64,000 bases of DNA from Natronococcus sp. A-GB7 (GTDB lineage: Archaea; Halobacteriota; Halobacteria; Halobacteriales; Natrialbaceae), in assembly GCF_029688865.1 (NCBI RefSeq), contig NZ_JARUKV010000016.1, forward strand, positions 46,289 through 110,288. Reading direction: 5' to 3'. Under the pieces are notes generated by a model. That model was not told the DNA's origin. It saw nothing but the letters and a program-made list of their open reading frames with translations, and searched no databases. The position numbers and the translations under genes are program-made. Shown here in pieces: positions 43,634 to 52,639 of this stretch; positions within the stretch are counted from its first letter, which is position 1, and the number at the start of each line of letters is the position of its first letter.

Positions 43634-44752
43634 ATGACTGTGAACACTCACGGTCGACGGCGGTTTCTGGTGGTGGCGGGCGCGAGCGGAACGGTTCTCG
43701 TCGGGGGCTGTTTCAGCGAGTCGGCGGACGACGAAGACGAGAGCGACGACGACGCCACCGAAGCGGAGGAAAACGACGACAACGACGACGAGGACGGCCT
43801 TCCCGAGCCGGAGCCGGTCGATGTCGATCGGATTGCGGCCGATCCGACCGACGTCCCTGACCCAGTCGACTGGGACGAACCTCGAGAGCACGAGATCACC
43901 CTGGAGTCGATCGAGGCCGTCGCGGAGGTCGAGGACGGCGTCACGCTCCGATACATGACCTACGAGGGACAGATTCCGGGACCGATGATCCGGGTTCGCG
44001 AAGGGGATACGATCGACCTCACGTTCGACGTACCCGAGGACGAGAACGCCGACGCGCACAACGTCGATTTCCACGCGGTGTACGGCCCCGGAGGTGGCGC
44101 CGCCGACACGACGCTCGCACCCGGCGACGACGTCGCGAACGTCCGGTTCCAGCTGACCTATCCCGGCGTTCATATCTATCACTGCGCGGTCCCGAACATG
44201 GATCAGCACAGCAGTCTCGGGATGTTCGGCGCGATCCTCGTCGAACCCGAGGAGGGGCTTCCGGAGGTGGATCGGGAGTTCTACTTCGGGCAACATGAGC
44301 TGTACACCGACGGCGATACCGGCGAGGAGGGCCACCACAGCTACGATTTCGACGCTGCGGCGGACGAGAGCCCGACGTACGTCGCCCTCAACGGCGAGTA
44401 CCTCGCGTTCACCGACGACGGCGCGTACGGACCCGTCGAGGCCGAAGTCGGCGAGACGGCGCGGATCTACTACGCCAACGGCGGGCCGAATCTGGCCAGC
44501 TCCTGGCACGCGATCGGGAACGTCTGGAGTCGCTACTACCGGGACGGCGATCTCACGAGCGCTCCCGACGAGAACGTCGAGACGGCGATGGTCGGCCCGG
44601 GAACGACCACGGCGGCGGAGGTGGAGTTCCCGGTTCCCGGCCCCGTCAGCCTCGTCGATCACGCGCTGTCTCGAGTCGTCCACAGGGGATCGCTCGGACA
44701 GATCGCTGTCGAGGGCGAGGAGAACACCGACGTGTACGACGGCGATCCGTAG
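43634..44752 (+). CDS. nirK: Copper-containing nitrite reductase, lipoprotein form
   Basis: This 372-residue two-cupredoxin enzyme reduces nitrite to NO. Signal: HGRRRFLVVAGASGTVLVGG then lipobox Cys26, so a Tat lipoprotein. An acidic linker of about 30 residues follows. Type 1 copper ligands: His142, Cys184, His192, Met197. Type 2 ligands: His147, His183, His343 (VDHALSRV). Catalytic Asp145 (HNVDFH) and His292 (SWHAIGN) are present. All key residues are conserved. No other denitrification gene is next to it. Confidence 0.9.
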   Translation: MTVNTHGRRRFLVVAGASGTVLVGGCFSESADDEDESDDDATEAEENDDNDDEDGLPEPEPVDVDRIAADPTDVPDPVDWDEPREHEITLESIEAVAEVEDGVTLRYMTYEGQIPGPMIRVREGDTIDLTFDVPEDENADAHNVDFHAVYGPGGGAADTTLAPGDDVANVRFQLTYPGVHIYHCAVPNMDQHSSLGMFGAILVEPEEGLPEVDREFYFGQHELYTDGDTGEEGHHSYDFDAAADESPTYVALNGEYLAFTDDGAYGPVEAEVGETARIYYANGGPNLASSWHAIGNVWSRYYRDGDLTSAPDENVETAMVGPGTTTAAEVEFPVPGPVSLVDHALSRVVHRGSLGQIAVEGEENTDVYDGDP

Positions 44753-44887
44753 ACGGCTTCGACCGAGCCGTTTCCGTCGGTTCTCGAGCAGCCTGGACCC
44801 GAAACATCGCGTCGGCGTCGCCGACGGTCCGAAACCGGACCTGGCCGTGTCCGGCTCGTTTCGGGGCCCGGCGAGCGTCGTCCCGGC

Positions 44888-45388
44888 TCAGGAGAGCCGC
44901 TTTCGCATCCGAAGGCCCGCGAGCGAGACGTCCGCGGTCATCTCGAGTGCGACCGTCTCGTCGGGGTCGTACCCCCGATCGCGGTAGAAGCCGATCGCGT
45001 TCTTCGAGGCGACGAGAACGAGTTCCGCGAGTCCCGCCTCGCGGGCGATCCCCTCGAGTCGCTCGAGGATCGCCGTGCCGATTCCCTCGCGGACGGCGTC
45101 CGGGCGGACGTAGACGGCCACGACCTCGCCGGTCGACCCGTCCCGTTCGGCGGGATCGCGGTCGAGCCAGCCGAACCCGACGAGCCGATCGTCGCGTTCG
45201 GCGACGACGACGTCGATTCCCGCCTCGCGCTCGCCGATCGGATACCGTTCGGGGTGGACGTTCGCGAGCCAGGCCCGCAGCTCCCGCTCGTCGTACTCGG
45301 GGCCGCGATCGCGGATCGCCGCGGCGTGGACGTCAGCGATCGCCTCGGAGTCGTCCGATTTCGCGCGTCGAACCCCGGCGCTCGACAC
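44888..45388 (-). CDS. GNAT family N-acetyltransferase
   Basis: This 166-residue protein has the GNAT fold. VVAVYVRPDAVREGIGTAIL is motif A with the acetyl-CoA loop (R/Q-x-x-G-x-G/A form REGIGT), preceded by VGFGWLDRDP. ASKNAIGFYRDRGYDPDE is motif B. The substrate is unknown. It lies 2 bp downstream of the D-2-hydroxyacid dehydrogenase gene on the same strand, so they form an operon. Confidence 0.88.
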   Translation of the reverse strand: MSSAGVRRAKSDDSEAIADVHAAAIRDRGPEYDERELRAWLANVHPERYPIGEREAGIDVVVAERDDRLVGFGWLDRDPAERDGSTGEVVAVYVRPDAVREGIGTAILERLEGIAREAGLAELVLVASKNAIGFYRDRGYDPDETVALEMTADVSLAGLRMRKRLS

Positions 45389-45390
45389 GG

Positions 45391-46320
45391 TCAGACGACC
45401 CGGTTGTGGAACGATTCGCCGCGCTCCGCCCGGTCGACGTTCTCCCGGACGAGGTCACCGACGGCCCGGTAGTAGTCCTCGGAGAAGGCCGCACAGTGGG
45501 GTGAGACGATCACTTCCTCCATCTCCCACAGCGGCGACTCCTCGGGGAGCGGTTCGGTCTCGAAGACGTCCAGTGCAGCCCCCGCGATCGACTCGGTCTC
45601 GAGGGCCTCGATCAACGCCGACTCGTCGACGACCGGGCCGCGGCCGACGTTGACGAGGTAGGCGTCGTCGCGCATCGCCGCGAAGACGTCGGCGTCGAAC
45701 ATGTGGTGGGTCTCCTCAGTCAGCGGCAGCGTCACGATCACGAAGTCGGCGTCGGCGACGGCCTCGAGCAGGTTCTCGCTCGCGTAGACCTCCTCGAACC
45801 CCTCGACGGGGTCGCCCGAGCGACGAACGCCCGTTATCCGCACTCCGAGCGAACCCAGCACCTCGGCGACGCCGCTTCCCAGCGTTCCGGTACCGACGAC
45901 GCAGGCGGTCGAACCCGGCAGCGTGAAGCCATCGTCCCACTCGGGTTGCTCCCAGCGTCGCTCCTGCTGGTTGGCGACGTGTCGGTGGAGTCGCCGGGCG
46001 AAGGCGAGCAGGTAGCTCGCGACGGTCTCGCCGACCCAGCGGTCGTGGATCCCGGTGCTGTTGGTCAGCAGGACGCCGCGCTCCTCGAACTCCTCGAACG
46101 GGAAGCGGTCGACGCCGGCCTGGATCGAGTGAATCCACTCGCACTCGAGGAAGGCGTCGCGGTGCTCGAGGGTGACGACGGCGTCACAGGAGTCGATCTC
46201 GTCGTCGCCGATAACGGTGACGTCGACGGGAAGCTCCGAGAGGGAGTCGGCGAGCTCCGACGGCGGAAACACCAGTTCGACCGATTCGTGAACGCCCAGT
46301 CGCTCGAGTTCGGGTTGCAT
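45391..46320 (-). CDS. D-2-hydroxyacid dehydrogenase
   Basis: This 309-residue protein has the family fold. VVGTGTLGSGVAEVLGSLG is the NAD-binding loop, YLVNVGRGPVVDE carries the catalytic Arg region, FETEPLPEESPLW the Glu, and VSPHCAAFSEDY the His. It resembles glyoxylate/hydroxypyruvate reductase-like members. The exact 2-oxoacid is not deducible. Co-transcribed with the GNAT gene. Confidence 0.9.
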   Translation of the reverse strand: MQPELERLGVHESVELVFPPSELADSLSELPVDVTVIGDDEIDSCDAVVTLEHRDAFLECEWIHSIQAGVDRFPFEEFEERGVLLTNSTGIHDRWVGETVASYLLAFARRLHRHVANQQERRWEQPEWDDGFTLPGSTACVVGTGTLGSGVAEVLGSLGVRITGVRRSGDPVEGFEEVYASENLLEAVADADFVIVTLPLTEETHHMFDADVFAAMRDDAYLVNVGRGPVVDESALIEALETESIAGAALDVFETEPLPEESPLWEMEEVIVSPHCAAFSEDYYRAVGDLVRENVDRAERGESFHNRVV

Positions 46321-46412
46321 GGCCGACCGGTACGAACGACTCGGGGTTCAACTTTGTGTCCCGCTCCCACACGGGAGAAACAACTCTGGAACGAGCTCCC
46401 GTCCCGGATCCT

Positions 46413-47180
46413 TCATTCCAGCTCTTCGAGCGCGAGCTGAGACTCCGGAAGCGTCTGTCCGCCGTCGACGACGAGCGAGGCACCGGTGACGTACCCCGCC
46501 TCCTCGGAGGCGAGATAGGCGACCGCGTGTCCGATATCTTCCGGGGTGCCGAGCGTCCCCTTCGGAATCGAAGCGCGCATCCGGTCGAGGTACTCCTCGC
46601 CCAGGTCGTCGAGTCCGCCAGTCCGGATATTCCCCGGCAACACGGCGTTGATCGTGATGTCCGCATCGGCGACCTCCATCGCTGCCGTTCGCATGAACCC
46701 CAGCATCGCGGCCTTGCTCGCGCTGTAGTGGGTCCAGCCGGGGTAGCCGACCATCGGCCCCGTGATCGAGGAGGTGAGAACGATCCGACCGTACTCCTGT
46801 GCTTTCATATGCGGAAGACACGCCTGCACCGACAGGAGCACGCTCTTGACGTTGACGTCGAGGACGTCGTCCCAGTCGTCTGTCGACAGCTCGTCCAGCG
46901 GTGCGGAGGGGTAGATCCCGGCGTTTGCACACAGGATATCGATCCGACCGTGCTCGTCGACGACGGCCTCCGCGAGCGCGTCCGTCTCGTCGGGATCGGT
47001 CACGTCGACCGGGACCGCCATCGCCTCGCCTGGTAGGTCGTCGGCTGTTTCTCGAGCCGCGTCCTCGTCGATATCGGCGACGACGACCGCCGCTCCTTCG
47101 TTTGCGAGAACTTCGGCGATTCCCCTTCCGATACCGCTCGCTGCACCCGTAACGATCGCTACCGCATCGTCTCCCGTCAT
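46413..47180 (-). CDS. SDR family oxidoreductase (FabG/glucose-dehydrogenase-like)
   Basis: This 255-residue protein has IVTGAASGIGRGIAEVLANE at its start, ADIDEDAA (acidic residue favouring NAD), NAGIYPSAPL, and catalytic Ser (LTSSITGP), Tyr and Lys (YSASKAAML). GYVTGASLVVDGGQTLPES closes the fold. I placed the start at the ATG at 47180, since the longer frame adds an unrelated basic peptide. Substrate unknown. Confidence 0.88.
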   Translation of the reverse strand: MTGDDAVAIVTGAASGIGRGIAEVLANEGAAVVVADIDEDAARETADDLPGEAMAVPVDVTDPDETDALAEAVVDEHGRIDILCANAGIYPSAPLDELSTDDWDDVLDVNVKSVLLSVQACLPHMKAQEYGRIVLTSSITGPMVGYPGWTHYSASKAAMLGFMRTAAMEVADADITINAVLPGNIRTGGLDDLGEEYLDRMRASIPKGTLGTPEDIGHAVAYLASEEAGYVTGASLVVDGGQTLPESQLALEELE

Positions 47181-47477
47181 GCGCCTCCGGACCACGAGCA
47201 GCGGTATAAAGCTACGATACGCCGGAACTCTCGAGGACGTCTCCACCCGGTCGTGAAAGCGAATACGACAGCTACGGCTGAGGGAAGTAGCGATGGCGGC
47301 TCGGGGAAAATCCCTCGTCACAAGGGGCTCGGAGGGGGTAACTCTTCGTCACGGCCGCCACGACCGATCCTATGTCGGTCGCACGCAAAAACCCCACGCA
47401 ACGGAGCGCTCGAGCGGGCCGAATACCGGCGCGCTCAAGCGGAGCGCGGCTCTCGAACGTCCGCTACTGTCTTCGTC
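47181..47477. other. Intergenic region without a recognised gene
   Basis: The 297 bp between the SDR start and the stop of the Nudix-eIF2B gene hold no convincing reading frame on either strand, no tRNA and no strong hairpin. The SDR promoter must lie in its left part. Confidence 0.5.
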
Positions 47478-48800
47478 TTACGACCACCACGCCTCGAGTT
47501 CGCGCAGCTCCTCGACGATGTCCTCGAGCGTCTCCGGCTCGAGTAACCCATACTCGGTAGCGACCTCGCTCACGCAGTCGGCGGGCGTCACGTCGAACGT
47601 CGGGTTCGCTACGTCGATACCGGCGTCGCCGTCGTACACCGCCGAGCGGTCGCCGGACTCGAGGTTCAGTTCCTCGCGGGTCGAGAGCTTGTCCGTCGCG
47701 GCGACGACCGTCACCGGGACCGCTTCCCGGGCGGCGGCGACCGCCAGCGCCCGGGTCCCCGTCTTGTTGACGACGGCGCCGTCGGCCCGGATCGTATCCG
47801 CGCCGACGAGCACTCGGTCGACGTCCTCGGTCGCGAGCAGGTGGGCCGCGGCCGCGTCGGTGTGGAGCGTGACGGCGCAGTCTTCGGCCAGCGCCTCGGC
47901 GACGCCGACGCCCTCCCGGGCGGGTCGGGACTCCGCGACGAACACCCGTGACAGCTCGCCCACGCGGAGCGCCTCGAGGACGGTGCCCGACCGCGACAGC
48001 GTCATGACGCTCCCCTCGAGCGAGTCGGCCGCGGTCGCCGCCGCCTCCGTATCGGCCTCGAGCGCGCGGTCGATCCCCGCGAGGGCGGCCTCGAGGACGG
48101 CGGGCGCGTCGGCCGTCCCGTCTCCGGCGGTCGCCTCGGCGTCGGCCATCGTCCGATTCACCCGGTTTCGCAGGACCGCCATCGCGGGGCGAGCCTCGAG
48201 TAACCGACGGGCGAGTTCGGCGAGTTCGTCCCACTCCTCGTCGGGGTCGCTCGCGGAGTCGCCGGCGTCGCGCTCGGCGACCAGCAAGCCCGCCCGGTCT
48301 CGAAGAACCTCGAGTGCTCGGATCGACAGGGAGGCGGCGCCGTGCTCGCCGTCGGCGGCGATCGAGCGAACCGTCGGCGCGACCCGCTCGTAGGCCGTCC
48401 ACAGCTCCGGCACCGTCTCGCGGTCCGAGTCGGGGTCGGCGATTTCGGTCGGGGGAACCCACTCGGCGGTGTCGTGCTCCTCGCTCAGCTCGAGGTCGCG
48501 GCGATCGCAGTCGAAGAGGTAGGGGTGGACGACCCACTCGCGCTCGAGCTCCGCGTCGGCGAACTCGACGGGCCGACCCGAGCGGACGAGCGAGACGGCG
48601 TCCTCGAGGCCCGTCTCCTCCCGGATCTCCGTTCGGACCTGCGCGTCCGGATCCCCTTCCGCGAACCCGGAGACGCCGCCCCACCGGCCCGCGTAGGTGC
48701 CGACGGCGTCGCTGCGGCACAACAGGAGCACGTCGCCGCCGTGGCGGAGGAAGGCAGTGACGACATGGGTACGGTCGCAATCGTCGGTGGTCCCGGTCAT
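47478..48800 (-). CDS. Nudix hydrolase fused to an eIF2B/MtnA-like domain
   Basis: This is a 440-residue fusion. Residues 8-150 form a Nudix domain (VVTAFLRHGGDVLLLCRSDA; box GFAEGDPDAQVRTEIREETG, in which the usual Arg before Glu is Thr and spacing is one residue short). Residues 160-440 resemble the alpha-subunit/isomerase family: LNLESGDRSAVYDGD and VLVGADTIRADGAVVNKTGT hold the typical Cys/Asp-type site region. Relatives isomerise sugar phosphates such as ribose-1,5-bisphosphate or 5-methylthioribose-1-phosphate. The start at 48800 precedes the Nudix domain directly. A nucleotide-sugar clean-up route is plausible. Confidence 0.85.
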   Translation of the reverse strand: MTGTTDDCDRTHVVTAFLRHGGDVLLLCRSDAVGTYAGRWGGVSGFAEGDPDAQVRTEIREETGLEDAVSLVRSGRPVEFADAELEREWVVHPYLFDCDRRDLELSEEHDTAEWVPPTEIADPDSDRETVPELWTAYERVAPTVRSIAADGEHGAASLSIRALEVLRDRAGLLVAERDAGDSASDPDEEWDELAELARRLLEARPAMAVLRNRVNRTMADAEATAGDGTADAPAVLEAALAGIDRALEADTEAAATAADSLEGSVMTLSRSGTVLEALRVGELSRVFVAESRPAREGVGVAEALAEDCAVTLHTDAAAAHLLATEDVDRVLVGADTIRADGAVVNKTGTRALAVAAAREAVPVTVVAATDKLSTREELNLESGDRSAVYDGDAGIDVANPTFDVTPADCVSEVATEYGLLEPETLEDIVEELRELEAWWS

Positions 48801-48895
48801 ACTCGACTCGAGGTCGGGAGCCCTGGAGTCGCTTTCGGACCGGACGAAAGCTCCGGTGACGGTGCGCTTTTGGCGGCGCTCCCCCACCCTCCGGT

Positions 48896-49666
48896 ATGGA
48901 ATTGACAGCGGTCACGGATCTGCCCGAGATCCGCCCCGGCGACGACCTCGCCGAACTCGTCGCCGATCGGGCCGCCCTCGAGCCCGGCGACGTGCTCACT
49001 ATCGCGAGCACGATCGTCTCGAAAGCCGAGGGGCGGACGGCGGATCTCGAGGAGTTTCCCGTCAGCGGCCGCGCGAGGGAACTCGCCGAGCGGATCGGAG
49101 CGATCGCGGGCGAACAGAAGGATCCCCGGTTCGCCCAGGCGGTCTTAGAGGAGAGCACCGAACTGCTGATCGAGTGTCCGTTCATGCTCACGGAGACGCG
49201 GTTCGGACACATCTGCGTCAACGCGGGGATCGATCGCTCGAACGTGCCTGATCACGATCTCCTCTTGCTCCCGCGAAAACCGACGGAAAGCGCCGAGCGA
49301 ATCCGGGCGGGGCTCGCGGAACGCGGTCACGAGGACGTCGCCGTGATCGTCACCGACACCTGCGGGCGCCCGTTTCGCCACGGCCAGCGCGGCGTCGCGC
49401 TCGGCTGGGCGGGGCTGCCCGCGAGCCGGGACTGGCGCGGCGAGCCCGACCGTGACGGCCGCGAACTCGGCGTCACCGTCCAGTCGGTGGTCGACGAACT
49501 TGCAAGCGCCGCGAACCTCGTCACCGGGGAAGGCGCCGACGGCACCCCAGCGGTCGTCGTCCGCGACTGGTCGTTCGGCGACCTCGAGGGAAGCGACGAG
49601 CTGTTCAGGGCGGTCGAGGACGACCTGGTTCGCCAGGCCCTGCGGGAGTGGGAATTCGAACAATGA
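48896..49666 (+). CDS. cofE: Coenzyme F420-0:L-glutamate ligase
   Basis: This 256-residue GTP-dependent enzyme adds glutamates to F420-0. Landmarks: DVLTIASTIVSKAEGR, ETRFGHICVNAGIDRSNV, VIVTDTCGRPFRHGQRGVAL and DELASAANLVTGE, all diagnostic. No C-terminal FMN domain, the archaeal form. The stop overlaps the ATG of the mer-like gene by four bases, coupling the two. Confidence 0.95.
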   Translation: MELTAVTDLPEIRPGDDLAELVADRAALEPGDVLTIASTIVSKAEGRTADLEEFPVSGRARELAERIGAIAGEQKDPRFAQAVLEESTELLIECPFMLTETRFGHICVNAGIDRSNVPDHDLLLLPRKPTESAERIRAGLAERGHEDVAVIVTDTCGRPFRHGQRGVALGWAGLPASRDWRGEPDRDGRELGVTVQSVVDELASAANLVTGEGADGTPAVVVRDWSFGDLEGSDELFRAVEDDLVRQALREWEFEQ

Positions 49667-50676
49667 CAGACGACACACCAAGCGAGGAGACGACTCGAGG
49701 CATCGAACTCACGCCAGAACACGCGCCCGAGCGGATGGGCGAACTCGCCGGCGTCGCGGAACGCGAGGGGTTCGGCGTCGCGTTCGCGAGCAGCCACTAC
49801 TTCAACCGCGACCCGTTCGTCGCGCTCACGAAGATGGCCGAGGCGACCGAGACGATCGAACTGGGCCCGGGAATCGTCAACCCCTACGACACCCATCCCG
49901 TCAGGCTCGCGAGCCAGGCCGCGACGATCGACGAAGTTAGCGATGGCCGCGGGGTCTTCGGGGTCGGCGCGGGCGATCGCTCCGCGCTCTCGAACCTCGG
50001 CTACGACCACGAACGACCGCTGCGGCGGGTCCTCGAGGCGTTCGACGTCGCTCGCGACCTCTGGGCCGGCGAGACGATCACCCACGAGGGGACGTTCACT
50101 GCTCGCGACGCCTCACTCAACCTCGAGCTCCGCGAGCTGCCCGTCTACGTCGGCGCGCAGGGCCCGCACATGCTCCGGATGAGCGCGAAACACGCCGACG
50201 GGGTGTTGATCAACGCGGCCCACCCGGACGACCTCGAGTGGGCCGCGGGACAGCTCGAGAAGGGGCTCGCGGATCGCCCCGAGGAGTACGGGAGCTTCGA
50301 GTCGCTCGCGTTCGCCAGCACCAGCGTCGCCGCCGACGAGGACGCGGCCCGTGAGGCGGCCCGTCCGCCAGTCGCCTTCATCGTCGGCGGCGCGGCCGAT
50401 CCCGTTCTCGACCGTCACGACATCGACCGCGAGGCCGCAGCCGCCGTCGGCGACGCCGTCGAGAACGGCGAGCTGGGCAAGGCGTTCGAGCACGTGACGC
50501 CGCGAATGATCGACCGGTTCTGTGTCGCCGGCACGACCGAGACCGTCGCAGATCGCTTCGCGGCCGCCCTCGAGCACGTCGACGGGATCGTCGTCGGCTC
50601 GCCGCTGGGGCCGGAGCTCGAGGAGTCGATCGAACGGGCGAGCGAAGCGCTCGACCGGGCGACTAGTTCGAAGTAA
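49663..50676 (+). CDS. mer: F420-dependent luciferase-like oxidoreductase, Mer-like
   Basis: This 337-residue TIM-barrel protein resembles methylenetetrahydromethanopterin reductase. Segments: RGIELTPEHAPERMGELAGV, GPGIVNPYDTHPVRLASQAA, and GVGAGDRSALSNLGYDHERP; the non-prolyl cis bulge typical of Mer is in the second. In haloarchaea, which do not make methane, the enzyme is thought to act on folate- or pterin-bound C1. It is translationally coupled to cofE. Gene name is by similarity and less sure than the fold. Confidence 0.83.
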   Translation: MTDDTPSEETTRGIELTPEHAPERMGELAGVAEREGFGVAFASSHYFNRDPFVALTKMAEATETIELGPGIVNPYDTHPVRLASQAATIDEVSDGRGVFGVGAGDRSALSNLGYDHERPLRRVLEAFDVARDLWAGETITHEGTFTARDASLNLELRELPVYVGAQGPHMLRMSAKHADGVLINAAHPDDLEWAAGQLEKGLADRPEEYGSFESLAFASTSVAADEDAAREAARPPVAFIVGGAADPVLDRHDIDREAAAAVGDAVENGELGKAFEHVTPRMIDRFCVAGTTETVADRFAAALEHVDGIVVGSPLGPELEESIERASEALDRATSSK

Positions 50677-50857
50677 AGAGATCGCCGACGGCGCCCAGCG
50701 TCAGGGCGCCGAAGACGCCCAGCGAGAAGACGATCAGCAACGTGCCGACGAGAACGAGCAGCGGGGCGAGCCCCTCGCCCATCGCGACCTCGGTGAAGTA
50801 CTCGTTCATCTCCCGAACGTTGTCCACGATCACGTTCATCACTACGGCGGAGTCCAT
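50663..50857 (-). CDS. Small single-helix membrane protein
   Basis: This 64-residue protein has an amphipathic N-terminal half (VDNVREMNEYFTEVAMGEGL) and one long C-terminal helix (PLLVLVGTLLIVFSLGVFGA). Its last 14 bp overlap the 3' end of the mer-like gene on the opposite strand. The short size and haloarchaeal composition support a real but uncharacterised gene. Confidence 0.65.
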   Translation of the reverse strand: MDSAVVMNVIVDNVREMNEYFTEVAMGEGLAPLLVLVGTLLIVFSLGVFGALTLGAVGDLFTSN

Positions 50858-50947
50858 AGCTGCGTGTTGTCAGGGATGGTACTTGGGGGTGCCGATCCCG
50901 GAACCGAACGGTCGAACTTAACCCGTCGCCGATCGTACGCGAGAACG

Positions 50948-51202
50948 ATGACCGACGACGCGACGCTCTCGTCGTTCACCGGGCCGACGGATCGAGCCGA
51001 CGACGGCGACCGCGGTCAAGAATGCGACGGGTCCGACGGGGACGGAGCCGATCGGGCGAGCGACGGCGACTCGAGCGGGCACGGAACGGCACTGTCAACC
51101 TACGCCTGGGGCTCGTACACCTGCCAGCGCTGCGAGGAGGGCGTCGAGCGCGTCTGGCGCGATGAGGGCGCGTTCGTCTGTCCCGCGTGTAAGTCCTGGT
51201 AA
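50948..51202 (+). CDS. Small zinc-ribbon protein (DUF7573-like)
   Basis: This is an 84-residue protein: a disordered acidic Ser/Asp region up to residue 50, then a conserved C-terminal zinc ribbon (STYAWGSYTCQRCEEGVERV and GAFVCPACKSW) with two Cys-x2-Cys pairs. Function is unknown. The DUF label is from memory. Confidence 0.78.
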   Translation: MTDDATLSSFTGPTDRADDGDRGQECDGSDGDGADRASDGDSSGHGTALSTYAWGSYTCQRCEEGVERVWRDEGAFVCPACKSW

Positions 51203-51239
51203 CCGTCGAAGATCCGGAGTGCGGTACTCCCTCCCGAAC

Positions 51240-51247
51240 ATTTATAT
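51240..51247 (+). promoter_or_regulatory. TATA box of cspA
   Basis: ATTTATAT lies 27 bp upstream of the cspA ATG, the spacing for a leaderless transcript. This is the clearest promoter in the window. Confidence 0.7.
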
Positions 51248-51273
51248 CTCTGTCGCGGTTCTATGAACTTGCA

Positions 51274-51468
51274 ATGGCGAAAGGTACGGTCGCATTCTTC
51301 AACGACACGGGCGGTTACGGCTTCATCGAAACCGAGGACGCAGACGAGGACGTGTTCTTCCACATGGAAGACGTCGGTGGCCCCGACCTCGAGGAGGGCC
51401 AGGAAGTCGAGTTCGAGATCGTGGAAGCCGAGAAGGGCCCGCGGGCGAACGACGTCGAACGGCTCTGA
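51274..51468 (+). CDS. cspA: Cold-shock domain protein
   Basis: This 64-residue protein is a complete CSD beta-barrel. GTVAFFNDTGGYGFIETED is RNP1-like (KGYGFI form as GGYGFI) and DVFFHMEDVG is RNP2-like (VFVH form as VFFH). It would bind single-stranded RNA and act as an RNA chaperone. Leaderless promoter immediately upstream. Confidence 0.94.
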   Translation: MAKGTVAFFNDTGGYGFIETEDADEDVFFHMEDVGGPDLEEGQEVEFEIVEAEKGPRANDVERL

Positions 51469-51661
51469 GGTGTCACGACGGAGGTATCGTTTTCTGACTG
51501 TCACACCCCCGTAGTGGCCGCGCTCGATCTGGACCGATCGAGTCGGCGTCGAGTACGTACCGCCGACCGTACCCCCCGTCAACACAAAACATATGGTTCC
51601 AACTCCCTGATACCGTACTGATGAGTAGCTTGCGGGTTCCCGAGGGAGATCGTCTCGAGCC

Positions 51662-52639
51662 ATGACTGAGCCGACCCCCCAGTCCGCGGCCGACCGCGGC
51701 CCCTCCCGACCCGAACCCCTCCCCGTCTCGACGATCGAAGAGCTCTGTGCGGACGTCGAGGCGAACGTCTCCCGCGTCATCGTCGGGCACGAGGACGCGA
51801 TCGAACACGTAATCACGGCGCTTCTCGGACGCGGACACGTCCTGCTCGACGACGTTCCGGGCGTCGGTAAGACGATGCTGGCCCGCTCGATCGCCCGCTC
51901 GGTCGACTGCACGTTCCGTCGAATCCAGTTCACCCCTGACCTCCTCCCCGCGGACGTCACCGGGGTCAACGTCTTCAACCAGAAGAGCCGGGAGTTCGAG
52001 TTCAATCCGGGACCGATCTTCGCCAACGTCGTCCTGGGCGACGAGATCAACCGCGCGCCGCCGAAGACCCAGTCGGCCCTGCTCGAGGCGATGGCCGAGG
52101 AACAGGTCACCGTCGACGGCGAGACCCGCGCGCTACCGGACCCCTTTACCGTCATCGCGACACAGAACGCCGTCGAACCCAACCAGACCTACGAGCTGCC
52201 GTTCGCCGAGATCGACCGCTTCATGAAAAAACTCAGCCTGGGGTATCCAGATCCCGAGGAGGAGACCGAACTGCTTGGCCGGGCGGTCGGCCACCACCCG
52301 ATCGACTCACTGGGCCCCGTGACCGACCTCGAGACGCTCGTTCGCGCCCGCGAGACCGTCGCCGAGATCCGCGTCGAGGAGCCGGTCCGAGCGTACGCGA
52401 CGCGGCTGGCCGGCTACACCCGCGAGCACGCCCGCATCGGCGTCAGTCCGCGGGCAACGATCTCGCTGTTGCGGGCCGCACAGGCTCGGGCCGCCCTTGC
52501 GGGCCGCGAATACGTCGTCCCTGACGACGTCCAGACGGAAGCGCCCGTCGTGTTGAGCCACCGGATCAGGACCGAGAGCCGGGATCGGGACGGCGACTCG
52601 GTCGTCGCCGACGCCCTCGAGTACACCACAGTCGAATGA
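51662..52639 (+). CDS. MoxR-type AAA+ ATPase
   Basis: This 325-residue protein has Walker A DDVPGVGKTMLARSIA (residues 62-77), Walker B VLGDEINRAPPKTQSALLEA, sensor 1 IATQNAV and PRATISLLRAAQ in the lid. MoxR ATPases act as chaperones for maturation of secreted or complexed proteins with DUF58 partners. It overlaps the DUF58 gene by four bases and heads a three-gene operon. Confidence 0.94.
   Translation: MTEPTPQSAADRGPSRPEPLPVSTIEELCADVEANVSRVIVGHEDAIEHVITALLGRGHVLLDDVPGVGKTMLARSIARSVDCTFRRIQFTPDLLPADVTGVNVFNQKSREFEFNPGPIFANVVLGDEINRAPPKTQSALLEAMAEEQVTVDGETRALPDPFTVIATQNAVEPNQTYELPFAEIDRFMKKLSLGYPDPEEETELLGRAVGHHPIDSLGPVTDLETLVRARETVAEIRVEEPVRAYATRLAGYTREHARIGVSPRATISLLRAAQARAALAGREYVVPDDVQTEAPVVLSHRIRTESRDRDGDSVVADALEYTTVE

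Noticed and set aside
47293..48393. A long Ser/Arg-rich plus-strand frame
   Set aside because: Antisense to the Nudix-eIF2B fusion; composition is basic and Ser-rich, unlike a haloarchaeal protein.
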